A program made the position numbers and the translations under genes. A stretch of 64,000 nucleotides of DNA from Paraburkholderia atlantica (GTDB taxonomy: Bacteria > Pseudomonadota > Gammaproteobacteria > Burkholderiales > Burkholderiaceae), in assembly GCF_009362785.1 (NCBI RefSeq), contig NZ_WHNQ01000022.1, positions 79,471 through 143,470 on the forward strand. Direction: 5' to 3'. The notes beneath the pieces are model-generated. The model ran no database searches. It saw only the letters and a list, made by a program, of their open reading frames with translations, and had not been told where the DNA came from. Of the stretch, positions 36,152 to 45,509 are shown piece by piece (position 1 is the stretch's first letter; the number at the start of each line of letters is the position of its first letter).

Positions 36152-37240
36152 TCAGTTCGCGCGCCGTCCCGTCGCCCGGTCGAAAAAGTGCAGATGCTGC
36201 GCGGGCAGCACGACTTGGAGCGCCTCGCCGGCGGCCGGGCGATGCGCGTGCGGCAGCCGCGCGGTCACATCGTGCTTGCCCCAGCGGCCGTGCGCGAGAT
36301 TGTCCGCGCCCAGAATTTCGCAGGAATCGACGGTGAGCGTCGCGGACGGTGCGTTGGCCGTGCCCGGGCTCAGATGCTCGGGGCGAATGCCGAGCGTCCA
36401 TTCGCGGCCCGTCGCAACTTCGCGGCCGATCGACGGCACGCCCGCGAGCGGCAGCTTCGGGCCGTTGCCGGCGACGTCGAAGGTCGAGCCGTCGTCGGAA
36501 ATGCGGCCTTCGAGCAGGTTCATGCCCGGCGAGCCGATGAAGCTCGCGACGAACACCGTGGCCGGTCGCTCGTAGACTTCGGTCGGCGCGCCGATCTGCT
36601 CGGCGTGGCCCTTGTTCATCACGATCACGCGTTGCGCCAGCGTCATTGCTTCGATCTGATCGTGCGTGACGTACAGGCTCGTGGTCTTGAGCCGCGCATG
36701 CAGGCGCTGGATTTCGAGGCGCATCTGCACGCGCAGACGCGCGTCGAGATTCGACAGCGGCTCGTCGAACAGAAACACCGCCGGTTCACGCACGATCGCG
36801 CGGCCCATCGCGACACGCTGCCGCTGACCGCCCGACAGCTCGCGCGGCTTGCGCTGCAGCAGCGCGCCGAGTTCGAGAATCTGAGCGGCGGCATCGACGC
36901 GCTTCGCGATCTGCGCGCGATCGACGCCCGCGATCTTCAGCGCGTAGCCCATGTTCTCGGCCACGCTCATATGCGGATACAGCGCGTAGTTCTGGAACAC
37001 CATCGCGATGTTGCGATCCTTCGGTTCCAGCTCGTTGACGACCTTGCCCGCGATCGAAATGCTGCCGTCGGAGATGCGCTCGAGGCCGGCGACCATCCGC
37101 AGCAACGTCGATTTGCCGCACCCGGACGGGCCGACCATCACGACGAATTCGCCGTCGGCCACGTCGACGTCGATGCCGTGCAGCACGAACTGTTTGCCGT
37201 CGTAGGTTTTCTTAACGCTTTGCAGAGTCAGTGCAGCCAT
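36152..37240 (-). CDS. ugpC: sn-Glycerol-3-phosphate ABC importer, ATP-binding subunit
   Basis: This 362-aa ATPase of the MalK/UgpC group has Walker A GPSGCGKST, signature LSGGQRQRVAMGRA, Walker B VFLFDEP and a C-terminal OB-fold (TOBE) domain. It energises uptake of glycerol-3-phosphate or its diesters. Last gene of ugpBAEC, 50 bp after ugpE. Confidence 0.94.
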   Translation of the reverse strand: MAALTLQSVKKTYDGKQFVLHGIDVDVADGEFVVMVGPSGCGKSTLLRMVAGLERISDGSISIAGKVVNELEPKDRNIAMVFQNYALYPHMSVAENMGYALKIAGVDRAQIAKRVDAAAQILELGALLQRKPRELSGGQRQRVAMGRAIVREPAVFLFDEPLSNLDARLRVQMRLEIQRLHARLKTTSLYVTHDQIEAMTLAQRVIVMNKGHAEQIGAPTEVYERPATVFVASFIGSPGMNLLEGRISDDGSTFDVAGNGPKLPLAGVPSIGREVATGREWTLGIRPEHLSPGTANAPSATLTVDSCEILGADNLAHGRWGKHDVTARLPHAHRPAAGEALQVVLPAQHLHFFDRATGRRAN

Positions 37241-37290
37241 GCCGTTCTAGCCTTTAATTTTGAGTGCTTGTCGCAGTCCGCGATGCCGGA

Positions 37291-38136
37291 TCATTTTTCC
37301 GAATCCACGAGGCCGCGCACGAACCAGCGCTGCATCGTCAGCACCACGACGAGCGGCGGCAGCATCGCGAGCAGCGTGGCCGTCATCACCAGGTGCCATT
37401 CGGTCGCGGTATCGCCCGAGGCGATCATGCCTCTGATGCCGATCACCGCGGTGGTCAGCGACTGCTGGCTGGTGATCAGGATCGGCCACAGATACTGGTT
37501 CCAGCCGTAGATGAACGTGATCACGAAGAGGGCGGCCATCGTGGTGCGCGACAGCGGCAGCACCACGTCCCAGAAGAAGCGCAGCGCTCCGGCGCCGTCG
37601 ATGCGCGCGGCTTCCATCAGCTCGTCCGGCAGCGTCTTGAAGAACTGGCGGAACAGGAACGTCGCGGTCGCCGACGCGATCAGCGGCAGCGTCAAACCGG
37701 TGTACGTATTGCTCAGATGCATCGACGACACCACCTGCACGGTCGGAAAAATCCGCACTTCGACCGGCAGCATCAGCGTGATGAAAATCAGCCAGAACGC
37801 GGCGGTGCGAAACGGAAAGCGGAAGTAGACGATCGCGTACGCGGAGATCATCGACACGGCGATCTTGCCGATCGCGATCACGAGCGCCATCACGAGGCTG
37901 TTGAGCAGCATGCGATTGAACGGCGCCGCCGCATTGCCGGTGCCCTGCGTCCAGATCGTGACGATGTTCTCGAACAGGTGCGTGCTCGGCACGAGCGATA
38001 GCGGCACCGTGAACACCTCGTGTTCGCTCATCGTCGCCGCGCAGAACGCGACGTACACCGGAAACACCACCAGCGCGACGCCGATGATCAGCACCGCGTG
38101 ACAGAACAAGTCGAAACCGCGTCGGTTCTCGATCAT
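37291..38136 (-). CDS. ugpE: sn-Glycerol-3-phosphate ABC importer, permease UgpE
   Basis: This 281-aa permease has six predicted helices and the EAA loop that docks to the ATPase (ELMEAARIDGAGALRFFWDVVLPLS). Its start overlaps the ugpA stop by 4 bp (ATGA), indicating translational coupling. Confidence 0.94.
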   Translation of the reverse strand: MIENRRGFDLFCHAVLIIGVALVVFPVYVAFCAATMSEHEVFTVPLSLVPSTHLFENIVTIWTQGTGNAAAPFNRMLLNSLVMALVIAIGKIAVSMISAYAIVYFRFPFRTAAFWLIFITLMLPVEVRIFPTVQVVSSMHLSNTYTGLTLPLIASATATFLFRQFFKTLPDELMEAARIDGAGALRFFWDVVLPLSRTTMAALFVITFIYGWNQYLWPILITSQQSLTTAVIGIRGMIASGDTATEWHLVMTATLLAMLPPLVVVLTMQRWFVRGLVDSEK

Positions 38137-39017
38137 GAGTATTGAACCCTGCGTTCGATGAAGCGGAATTGCACGACGGTCAGCGCGACGACGATGATCA
38201 TCAGCACGACCGACTGCGCGCCCGAGCTGCCGATGTCGAGCCCCTGGAAGCCTTCGGCGAAGATCTTGTAGATCAGCGTACGGGTGGCCTGGCCTGGCCC
38301 GCCGCCGGTCGCCGCGTCGATCACGGGGAAAGTGTCGAAGAACGCGTAGGTGATGTTGATCACCAGCAGAAAGAACGTGGTCGGCGACAGCAGCGGCAGC
38401 GCGATGCCGAAGAAGCGCCGCACCGGACCGGCGCCGTCGATCGCGGCCGCTTCGATCAGCGAGCGCGGAATCGCCTGCAGCCCCGCATAAAAGAACAGGA
38501 AGTTATAGCTGATCTGCTGCCAGACCGATGCGAGGACGACGAGGAACATCGCCTGACCGGGGTTCAGCGCGTGATTCCACACGACGCCGTATTTCGCGAG
38601 CGCATACGTAACGAGGCCGATGCTCGGGTTGAACAGGAACGACCACAGCACCGCGGCAATCGCGGGCGCGACCGCGTACGGCCAGATCAGCAGCGTTTGA
38701 TAGGCCTTCGCGCCGCGCGTCACGCGGTCCGCGCAGACCGCGAGCAACAGGGAGATCACGAGGCCCGACACGGTGACGAGCGTGCAGAACACGATCGTCG
38801 TGTTGAACGACGCGAGATATAGAGGATCGGCGAATAGCTGCTTGAAGTTCGCGAGTCCGACGAACTCGCTCGATGTACCGAACGCGTCCTGAGTTTGCGT
38901 CGATTGCCAGAGCGCGACGCCGGCCGGCCACAGGAAGAACACCAGCGTGATGATCAGCTGCGGCGCGACGAGCAGGTAGGGCAGTGCGCTGGTGCCGAAG
39001 TAAGAGCGCTTATCCAT
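38133..39017 (-). CDS. ugpA: sn-Glycerol-3-phosphate ABC importer, permease UgpA
   Basis: This 294-aa permease has six helices, EAA loop SLIEAAAIDGAGPVRRFFGI. The start at 39017 (MDKRSYFG) fits the family; an upstream in-frame extension to 39041 is unlikely. It lies 72 bp after ugpB. Confidence 0.93.
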   Translation of the reverse strand: MDKRSYFGTSALPYLLVAPQLIITLVFFLWPAGVALWQSTQTQDAFGTSSEFVGLANFKQLFADPLYLASFNTTIVFCTLVTVSGLVISLLLAVCADRVTRGAKAYQTLLIWPYAVAPAIAAVLWSFLFNPSIGLVTYALAKYGVVWNHALNPGQAMFLVVLASVWQQISYNFLFFYAGLQAIPRSLIEAAAIDGAGPVRRFFGIALPLLSPTTFFLLVINITYAFFDTFPVIDAATGGGPGQATRTLIYKIFAEGFQGLDIGSSGAQSVVLMIIVVALTVVQFRFIERRVQYS

Positions 39018-39089
39018 CGGGATTTCCAGAGTGTGCTGCAACGACGGGTTCCGGCGCTCCCGCGCCGGAACCGTGCCAGCAGGCGATGC

Positions 39090-40415
39090 TTAGTTACCGG
39101 CCTTCTCGAAGCGGCGCAGCAGGTCGTCGCCACGCGAGACGGACGAATCGAGCGCCTGTTGCGGCGTCTTCTTCTCCGCCCACACCTGTTCGAGTTCCTC
39201 GTCGATCACGGTGCGGATCTGCGGCATGTTGCCCAGACGCAGGCCCTTCGTGAACGGCAGAGGCGGCTTGTTCAGCATCTGGCGGATGGCGGTGTCGCTG
39301 CCCGGGTTCTTGTCGTAGAAGCCCTGCTGGCGCGTCAGGTCGTACGCGGCGGTCGTGATCGGCAGATAGCCGGTGTCCTGATGCCACTTCGCGGCGACCG
39401 GCGCCGTGGCCAGATACGCGAGGAACTGCGCGACGCCCTTGTAGACGGCCGGGTCCTTGCCCGACAGCACCCACAGGCTTGCCCCGCCGATGATCGCGTT
39501 CTGCGGCGCGCCCTTCACGCTGTCGTCGTACGGCATCATGCCGGTGCCGAAGTTGAACTTCGCGTATTTCTTGATCGTCGCGAGCGAGCCCGACGAGTTC
39601 GTGATGATGCCGCAGTCGCCGCTATAGAACTTCGACACCGGTTCGTCCTTGCGGCCCACATAGGTGAAGGTGCCGTCCTTCGCCATGGTCTGCAGGAACT
39701 GGATGTGCGCGACTTGCAGCGGCTTGTTGAATTCGAGCTGCGCATCCATGCCGTCGAAGCCGTTGTTACGCGACGCGAACGGCGCCGCATGCCACGCGCT
39801 GTAGTTCTCGAGCTGAATCCAGCTCTGCCAGCCCGACGAGTAGCCGCACGACATGCCCGAGGCCTTCAGCTTCTGCGCATCGGCGTGCAACTCGGCCCAG
39901 GTCTTCGGCGGCTGGTTCGGATCGAGGCCGGCCTTCTTGAACGCATCCTTGTTGTAGTACAGCACCGGCGTCGAGCTGTTGAATGGCATCGAGATCAGTT
40001 CGCCGGTCTTCGAGTCGCTGTAATAGCTGGCGATGGTCGGCACGAAGGCCTTCTGGTCGAGCGGCACGCCCGCGTCCTTGAATACCTGCGTGACCGGGAC
40101 GATGGCTTTCTTCGCCTGCATCATCGTCGCGGTGCCGACTTCGTAGACCTGCAGGATCGCCGGTGCGTTGCCGCTGCGATAGGCGGCGATGCCGGCGGCG
40201 AGGGTCTGGTCGTAGGTGCCCTTGAACACGGGCACGATCTTGTAGTCGCTCTGCGATTTGTTGAAGTCGTTCGCGATGTCGTTCAGACGTTCGCCCAGGG
40301 CGGCTTCCATCGCATGCCAGAACTGGATTTCGGTCGCGGCATGAGCCGCCTGGCTGACGCCGAAGCTCAATACGGCGGCGACGGATAGTGAACGGAACAG
40401 CGGCTTGTAATTCAT
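39090..40415 (-). CDS. ugpB: sn-Glycerol-3-phosphate-binding periplasmic protein UgpB
   Basis: This 441-aa solute-binding protein has a Sec signal peptide (MNYKPLFRSLSVAAVLSFG..., cleavage near AHA-AT at 25) and the extracellular binding-protein family 1 fold (TEIQFWHAMEAALGERLN). AGGAGATAAATCG precedes the ATG. First gene of ugpBAEC, so its promoter lies in 40416-40718. Confidence 0.94.
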   Translation of the reverse strand: MNYKPLFRSLSVAAVLSFGVSQAAHAATEIQFWHAMEAALGERLNDIANDFNKSQSDYKIVPVFKGTYDQTLAAGIAAYRSGNAPAILQVYEVGTATMMQAKKAIVPVTQVFKDAGVPLDQKAFVPTIASYYSDSKTGELISMPFNSSTPVLYYNKDAFKKAGLDPNQPPKTWAELHADAQKLKASGMSCGYSSGWQSWIQLENYSAWHAAPFASRNNGFDGMDAQLEFNKPLQVAHIQFLQTMAKDGTFTYVGRKDEPVSKFYSGDCGIITNSSGSLATIKKYAKFNFGTGMMPYDDSVKGAPQNAIIGGASLWVLSGKDPAVYKGVAQFLAYLATAPVAAKWHQDTGYLPITTAAYDLTRQQGFYDKNPGSDTAIRQMLNKPPLPFTKGLRLGNMPQIRTVIDEELEQVWAEKKTPQQALDSSVSRGDDLLRRFEKAGN

Positions 40416-40718
40416 CGATTTATCTCCTGTTCGTAAGGGCGCGGACGCGAATCGCGCGATTCTAGTTGTGTTCGATGACATTCCGGCGTCGGATGCCGTG
40501 CGGCGCGGACCATGGGTGGCGGCGCGCCGGAAGCCGAAATTTAGCATTGGCTGTCACAGAAAGGAAATGAATGGGCGGTGGTTCGGGAAGATCGCGGGCG
40601 ATTCAGAGCATGGCGAGGTGCCGCATGGATGTATTCCGCGACTATCACCACTTTTGACATTCGCCCATCTGTCTATGCCGTAAGCTCGATCGCTCGAACT
40701 GGTATTGAGGTGTCTAAC
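40416..40718. other. 303-bp divergent intergenic region upstream of ugpB and the toxin-like cassette
   Basis: No gene is supported. A TTGACA at 40654 lacks a well-spaced -10. A single CTGTCAC near 40552 is not enough for a Pho box. Base composition falls toward the cassette that starts at 40719. Confidence 0.5.
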
Positions 40719-40961
40719 ATGACTTGGACGCACAGCCAGAGTTCGGGAACCCTGTCCCGAGACGGTAGCTTGGTCGCTCGCGGATACTCGGGTCATGGCG
40801 CGGGCAAAAACAATCCCGTTATGCAGGCGGTCCGATCCGTTGGGCCGATACCGGAAGGTCATCCGGGTAGCGGGTCGAACGGATGCATCGTCATTTCAGA
40901 CCGCATCGTCCGCGAACGAGTCTGGTCAAGTGGTGACCGACAGCTTCGGGTAGAACGATGA
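40719..40961 (+). pseudogene. Internally deleted DUF2778/Tlde1-like L,D-transpeptidase toxin remnant
   Basis: This 80-residue frame starts MTWTHSQSSG and ends SGDRQLRVER, matching from memory both ends of DUF2778 (Tlde1) proteins, which are about twice as long. The N-terminal part runs to GPIPEG (43-47 region) and jumps directly to HPGSGSNGCIVIS, keeping the catalytic-type Cys56 but lacking the middle that should carry the HGD-type catalytic His. The deletion is in frame. GAGGTG lies ~7 nt before the ATG, and the stop overlaps the next gene by ATGA. Full-length relatives are periplasmic peptidoglycan-targeting type VI secretion effectors. Confidence 0.6.
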
Positions 40962-41434
40962 AAAAACTTCTTGCGGTCATGATCTTGGGGTGTGCGTCAG
41001 GAGCAGTGGGGGCCGTGCAAGGCAACACTCCTGCTGAGGTATCGGCGGCGATTGGCCGGCAAGGGGCGGGCGCGTTTCTCAGGTCGCTGGACGAAGCAGC
41101 TGTCGATCGGCTTTTCGAACGGATTGGAACAGGTCGCGCAGATTGGGTTGCACTTGCGCCCAAACTGGCCGTAGCGGCCGACGGCGCGAACGCGGAAGGT
41201 TTAGGGATCGCTCTTGCCTATGCGTTGCCGAGGAATCCCGCGGCTGTGTTGAAGGTCGCAGACCCGGTCGAGGGCGGTAGCCACATTCTGGCGTTACCCC
41301 GTGTGTGCGGCATTCCGTTTATTGACGATGTGCCGAAAAACTACAAGTCCAAAGCATTGCACGCTGTCTCGGCGGTCACCACTGCAAATCCGCACATCAA
41401 GGCCCGTTGTCTCGACGCGTTGCGCAAGTCGTAG
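40958..41434 (+). CDS. Secreted hypothetical protein, putative immunity partner of the Tlde1-like gene
   Basis: This 158-aa protein has a clear Sec signal peptide (MKKLLAVMILGCASGAVGA, ~1-19), no membrane anchor and two conserved-looking Cys residues near the C-terminal half. I know no named family for it. Its ATGA overlap with the preceding toxin-like frame suggests translational coupling, the usual layout for effector/immunity pairs, and a periplasmic location would suit protection from a peptidoglycan enzyme. This role is inference. GC content is below that of flanking genes. Confidence 0.7.
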   Translation: MKKLLAVMILGCASGAVGAVQGNTPAEVSAAIGRQGAGAFLRSLDEAAVDRLFERIGTGRADWVALAPKLAVAADGANAEGLGIALAYALPRNPAAVLKVADPVEGGSHILALPRVCGIPFIDDVPKNYKSKALHAVSAVTTANPHIKARCLDALRKS

Positions 41435-41445
41435 CGCGCAATCAA

Positions 41446-41480
41446 AAAAGGCCCGCAACCCTGGAGGGTTCGCGGGCCTT
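41446..41480. terminator. Terminator between the cassette and ychF
   Basis: AAGGCCCGC-AACCC pairs with GGGTT-(C)-GCGGGCCTT around a TGGA loop, with one bulged base. The minus strand has a TTTTTT run after the stem, so it mainly ends ychF; the plus strand has only a weak T-tract. Confidence 0.75.
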
Positions 41481-41512
41481 ACTCGCGCAGCGCAGTGTGC
41501 GCCGCTTCGCGC

Positions 41513-42607
41513 TTACACGTTGAACAGGAAGTTCATCACGTCGCCATCGTGCACGACGTACTCCTTGCCTTCCGCGCGCATCTTGCCGGCTTCCTTCGCG
41601 CCTTGTTCACCCTTGTAGGTGATGTAGTCGGCGAAGCTGATCGTCTGCGCGCGGATGAAGCCGCGCTCGAAGTCGGTGTGGATCGCGCCGGCCGCCTTCG
41701 GCGCCGTATCGCCGATGTGGATCGTCCACGCGCGCACTTCCTTCACGCCGGCCGTGAAGTAGGTGTGCAGGCCGAGCAGCTTGTAGCCCGCGCGGATCAC
41801 GCGGTTCAGGCCCGGCTCTTCCATGCCCATGTCGGCGAGGAAGACTTCCATGTCGGCTTCGTCGAGGTCGGCGATGTCCGCTTCGACCGCGGCGCACACG
41901 GCCACGACCGGCGAGCCTTCCGCGGCCGCGAACTTCATGACCGCGTCGAGGTGCGGATTGTTCTCGAAGCCGTCTTCCTTCACGTTGGCGACATACATCG
42001 TCGGCTTCGCGGTGATCAGGCAGAAGGGCTTGAGCGTGGCCTTTTCTTCATCGCTCAGATCGAGCGCGCGGACCGGCTTCGCCTGGTCGAGTTGCGCGCG
42101 GACCTTCTCCAGCACCGCCGCGTTCTTCACGGCTTCCTTGTCGTTGCCAGACTTGGCCGCCTTGGAATAGCGCGCGAGCGCCTTTTCGACGGTGCCGAGG
42201 TCGGCAAGCGCGAGTTCGGTGTTGATCACCTCGATGTCCGACAGCGGATCGACCTTGTTCGCGACGTGAATCACGTTGTCGTCCTCGAAGCAGCGCACGA
42301 CGTGCGTGATCGCATCGGTTTCGCGGATGTTCGCGAGGAACTGGTTGCCGAGGCCTTCGCCCTTGCTCGCGCCGGCCACCAGACCCGCGATATCGACGAA
42401 CTCGACCACCGCCGGCAGGATGCGCTCCGGCTTGACGATTTCGGCAAGCGCCTTCAGACGGGTGTCCGGCACCTCGACGATGCCGACGTTCGGCTCGATG
42501 GTGCAGAACGGGTAGTTCTCAGCGGAGATGCCCGCCTTCGTGAGTGCGTTGAACAGGGTGGACTTGCCGACGTTAGGCAGGCCGACGATGCCGCATTGGA
42601 GGCTCAT
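41513..42607 (-). CDS. ychF: Redox-regulated P-loop ATPase YchF (Obg-family)
   Basis: This 364-aa protein has Walker A GLPNVGKST at residues ~8-16, a coiled-coil insertion and a C-terminal TGS domain. YchF prefers ATP over GTP and interacts with ribosomes; it modulates stress responses and translation start. Length matches the family (363 aa). Confidence 0.96.
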   Translation of the reverse strand: MSLQCGIVGLPNVGKSTLFNALTKAGISAENYPFCTIEPNVGIVEVPDTRLKALAEIVKPERILPAVVEFVDIAGLVAGASKGEGLGNQFLANIRETDAITHVVRCFEDDNVIHVANKVDPLSDIEVINTELALADLGTVEKALARYSKAAKSGNDKEAVKNAAVLEKVRAQLDQAKPVRALDLSDEEKATLKPFCLITAKPTMYVANVKEDGFENNPHLDAVMKFAAAEGSPVVAVCAAVEADIADLDEADMEVFLADMGMEEPGLNRVIRAGYKLLGLHTYFTAGVKEVRAWTIHIGDTAPKAAGAIHTDFERGFIRAQTISFADYITYKGEQGAKEAGKMRAEGKEYVVHDGDVMNFLFNV

Positions 42608-42876
42608 GGAAATCCTTCAGTGAATCAGTAGGTTGCGTGATGCGCTCGACGCTGCGCGCGGATTCGGAAAGCCTTCGCGTAAGGTGGGGTGCGGCAGGCT
42701 CAGCGGAGCGGACAAGTCACCGAATCGGGGCGTTGGCTCGACGATTGAGTGCGAGTTTTCACGAAAAATGCAATTGTAACCCGTTCGCCCGCGCGTACCG
42801 GGCGGCGCATTTGCGCATAGCCACTGTAGAATCGTCAGTTCAGAGCCGGTAGAGCTCCATTTCCGGGGGGGCCAGC

Positions 42877-43245
42877 GTGCGAATGATGAGATGGGTCGGG
42901 ATCGGCGTCGCCGCCGCGATCGTGGTCGGCGTGGTCGCTGCATGGGTCGCGCCGAATTTCGACGAAGCGCAGGCCACCACAGACCGTCAGACGATCGACT
43001 GTTTGTCGACCCACCTGTCGCACGAAGATCGCGCCGACATCGCGCGGTTCGCCGACAAGAACGACTACGACTCGCTGTGGGGCGTGTTCGACCGCGTGTT
43101 CCCCGACTGCGCGGTGCGCAGCGATCAGCGCGATCGCAAGGCCGAGCTCGAAGCGGCCGCATGGCGCAACCTCTCGGCCGATCGCGATTTCATGCGCATG
43201 CGCGAGGCGAATGCGGCGCTCGCGGCGAGCGCCGCGACGCGTTAG
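42877..43245 (+). CDS. Membrane-anchored or exported hypothetical protein, 122 aa
   Basis: I do not recognise this family. The product has one N-terminal hydrophobic helix (~5-24) and a charged, helical C-terminal region with two Cys residues (IDCLSTHLS, FPDCAV) that could form a disulfide in the periplasm. A GGGGGG stretch precedes the GTG at 42877; the ATGs at 42883 and 42886 are alternatives. It lies 86 bp before a ubiquinone-type hydroxylase gene. Confidence 0.7.
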   Translation: MRMMRWVGIGVAAAIVVGVVAAWVAPNFDEAQATTDRQTIDCLSTHLSHEDRADIARFADKNDYDSLWGVFDRVFPDCAVRSDQRDRKAELEAAAWRNLSADRDFMRMREANAALAASAATR

Positions 43246-43331
43246 CACGAGCCATCGGGGGCCCGCGCACCGAGCCCGAATGCCGCGCCCGTCGATCCGT
43301 CCCCCGCACCCCCCGCGGCTATAATGCGCGC

Positions 43332-44504
43332 ATGAACGCACACCACCAGACCTTTGATGCCGCCGTGATCGGCGGCGGGCTCGTCGGCAAGACCGCGGCG
43401 CTCGCGCTCACGCAAGCCGGACTGCGCGTCGCACTGCTGGCGCAGCCTTGTGCGGCGCTGCCCGCCGGTGCTGCCTTCGACTCGCGCGTCTATGCGTTGT
43501 CGTCGAGTTCGCAGGCCTTGCTCGAACGGCTGCGGGTCTGGCAGGCGCTCGATCACACCCGGCTCGGTCCGGTCTACGACATGCGCGTCTACGGCGACGC
43601 GCACGCCGAGTTGCATTTCTCCGCGTTTCAGGCATCGGTGCCGCAGCTTGCGTGGATCGTCGAGTCGTCGGTGATCGAGCGCGCGCTCGATGCCGCGCTG
43701 CGCTTCCAGCCGAACCTCACGTGGATCGACACGCGCGCGCAGGCTCTCGATTTCTCCGTCGACAGCGCGAGCGTCGGGCTCGCGAACGGCAACGTGCTCG
43801 AAGCGGATCTGGTAGTCGGCGCGGACGGCGCGCACTCGTGGGTGCGCGCGCAGATCGGCTCGAAGATGGTGCGGCGCGACTACCGGCAGATCGGCGTCGT
43901 CGCCAATTTCAAGGCTGCCAAGCCGCACGGCGAAACCGCGTACCAATGGTTCCGCGACGGCGAGATCATCGCGTTGCTGCCGATGCCGGACGGCCACGTG
44001 TCGCTAGTCTGGTCGGCCCGCACCGAACACGCCGAGCAATTGCTCGCGCTCGATCCCGAGCGGCTCGCCGCCGAAGTCGAGCACGTGAGCGGTGAACAGT
44101 TCGGCGCGCTCGAGTGCGTGACGCCCGCGCAGGGCTTCCCGCTCGCGTTGCAGACCGTGGACCGGCTGGTCGCGCCGCGTGTCGCGCTGGTCGGCGATGC
44201 CGCGCATCTGATCCACCCGCTGGCGGGGCAGGGCATGAACCTCGGCTTGCGCGACGTCGCCGCGCTAGCGAGCACGATCGGCGGCAAGGAGTCGTTTCGC
44301 GATCTCGGCGACATGGTGCTGCTGCGTCGCTACGAACGCGCGCGCCGCGAAGACATTCGCGCGCTGATGATCGCCACCGACGGCCTGCAGAAACTGTTTT
44401 CGGTCCCCGGTCCGCTCGCGCGCGCCGTGCGCAACACCGGCATGGCGTTCGTCGGCGCGCAGCCATTCATCAAGCGCTGGCTCGTGTCGGCCGCGCTGGG
44501 GTAA
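43332..44504 (+). CDS. UbiH/UbiF/COQ6-family FAD-dependent hydroxylase
   Basis: This 390-aa flavoprotein monooxygenase has the FAD-binding GGGLVGKTAALAL at the N-terminus, VVGADGAHSWVR (family DG motif) and GDAAHLIHPLAGQGMNLGLRD (GD motif). It likely hydroxylates the ubiquinone ring precursor. The exact ring position cannot be assigned by eye, so no symbol is given. Confidence 0.92.
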   Translation: MNAHHQTFDAAVIGGGLVGKTAALALTQAGLRVALLAQPCAALPAGAAFDSRVYALSSSSQALLERLRVWQALDHTRLGPVYDMRVYGDAHAELHFSAFQASVPQLAWIVESSVIERALDAALRFQPNLTWIDTRAQALDFSVDSASVGLANGNVLEADLVVGADGAHSWVRAQIGSKMVRRDYRQIGVVANFKAAKPHGETAYQWFRDGEIIALLPMPDGHVSLVWSARTEHAEQLLALDPERLAAEVEHVSGEQFGALECVTPAQGFPLALQTVDRLVAPRVALVGDAAHLIHPLAGQGMNLGLRDVAALASTIGGKESFRDLGDMVLLRRYERARREDIRALMIATDGLQKLFSVPGPLARAVRNTGMAFVGAQPFIKRWLVSAALG

Positions 44505-44592
44505 ACCGCAACGAGGCGTCGTGCGGATAGCCGATGGCCGGTCACGGGCGCCCGGGACAGGTATCATGACCGGATCGACGCGCTGCGATCCG

Positions 44593-44650
44593 CCCCTTAT
44601 CCGGCCCTTATCCGACCCCGATCGAACCTGATCGAGCCTGATTGAACCGA
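44593..44650 (+). repeat. Short tandem repeats upstream of dsbC
   Basis: Two copies of CCCTTATCCGR are followed by three 10-bp copies (ATCGAACCTG, ATCGAGCCTG, ATTGAACCGA). They lie in the leader between the hydroxylase gene and dsbC. Confidence 0.6.
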
Positions 44651-44721
44651 TAGGCGGCCAAAGCGCGCGGCCGGAAAGTAACAAATGCGCAGGTGCGCGA
44701 ATGACCCCCCAGGACTCCAGC

Positions 44722-45447
44722 ATGAAAAAGACCTTCCGCATCGCCGCCGCCGCGCTCGCGATCGCTGCCGCCACGCTCGGCTGCTCGGCGCAGGCCGACC
44801 AGACCACCGACAAACTCAAAGCCACCCTGCAAAGCCGTCTGTCCGACGTGACGATCAAGGGCGTGTCGAAGACGCCGATCGCGGGCCTGTACGAAGTGAA
44901 CCTCGGCACGCAGATCATCTACAGCGATGCGAGCGGTGACTACCTGATGCTCGGCGACATGGTGGACTCGAAGACGCGCAAGAATCTGACCGAGGCGCGC
45001 CTGTCGGAAACCAACCGCATCGACTTCGCGAGCCTGCCGTTCGGCAACGCGGTGAAGGTCGTGCGCGGCAACGGCGCGCGCAAGATCGCGGTGTTCTCCG
45101 ATCCGAACTGCCCGTACTGCAAGCAGCTCGAAAAATCGCTGCAGTCGATCGACAACGTGACGGTCTACACCTTCCTGTACCCGGTGTTGTCGCCTGATTC
45201 GACGGCCAAGTCGAAGTCGATCTGGTGCTCGGCCGACCGCGCGAAGGCGTGGGAATCGTGGATGCAGGACCGTCAGGCGCCGACCGCCGCCGCCACCTGC
45301 GACACCGCCGCGATCGACAAGAACCTCGCGCTCGGCCGTTCGATGAACGTCGAGGGCACGCCGACGGTGTTCCTCGCCGACGGTCGCCGTTTGCCAGGCG
45401 CCGTGCCGGCCGACCGGCTCGACAAGGAACTGTCGGCGGTGCACTGA
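44722..45447 (+). CDS. dsbC: Thiol:disulfide interchange protein DsbC
   Basis: This 241-aa periplasmic disulfide isomerase has a Sec signal peptide, an N-terminal dimerisation domain and a thioredoxin domain with active site C-P-Y-C (130-133). It is kept reduced by DsbD. AGGA precedes the ATG at 44722; an in-frame ATG at 44701 would only lengthen the signal region. Confidence 0.95.
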   Translation: MKKTFRIAAAALAIAAATLGCSAQADQTTDKLKATLQSRLSDVTIKGVSKTPIAGLYEVNLGTQIIYSDASGDYLMLGDMVDSKTRKNLTEARLSETNRIDFASLPFGNAVKVVRGNGARKIAVFSDPNCPYCKQLEKSLQSIDNVTVYTFLYPVLSPDSTAKSKSIWCSADRAKAWESWMQDRQAPTAAATCDTAAIDKNLALGRSMNVEGTPTVFLADGRRLPGAVPADRLDKELSAVH

Positions 45448-45509
45448 ACAGCGCGCTGCACGCAGCGCCACGCACGCCTGAGGCGCGCAACAGATGCAGT
45501 TTCAACCGA

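Noticed and set aside
40540..40570. Pho box upstream of ugpB
   Set aside because: Only one CTGTCAC half-site is present, in the wrong orientation for ugpB and without the second 7-bp repeat at 11-bp spacing.
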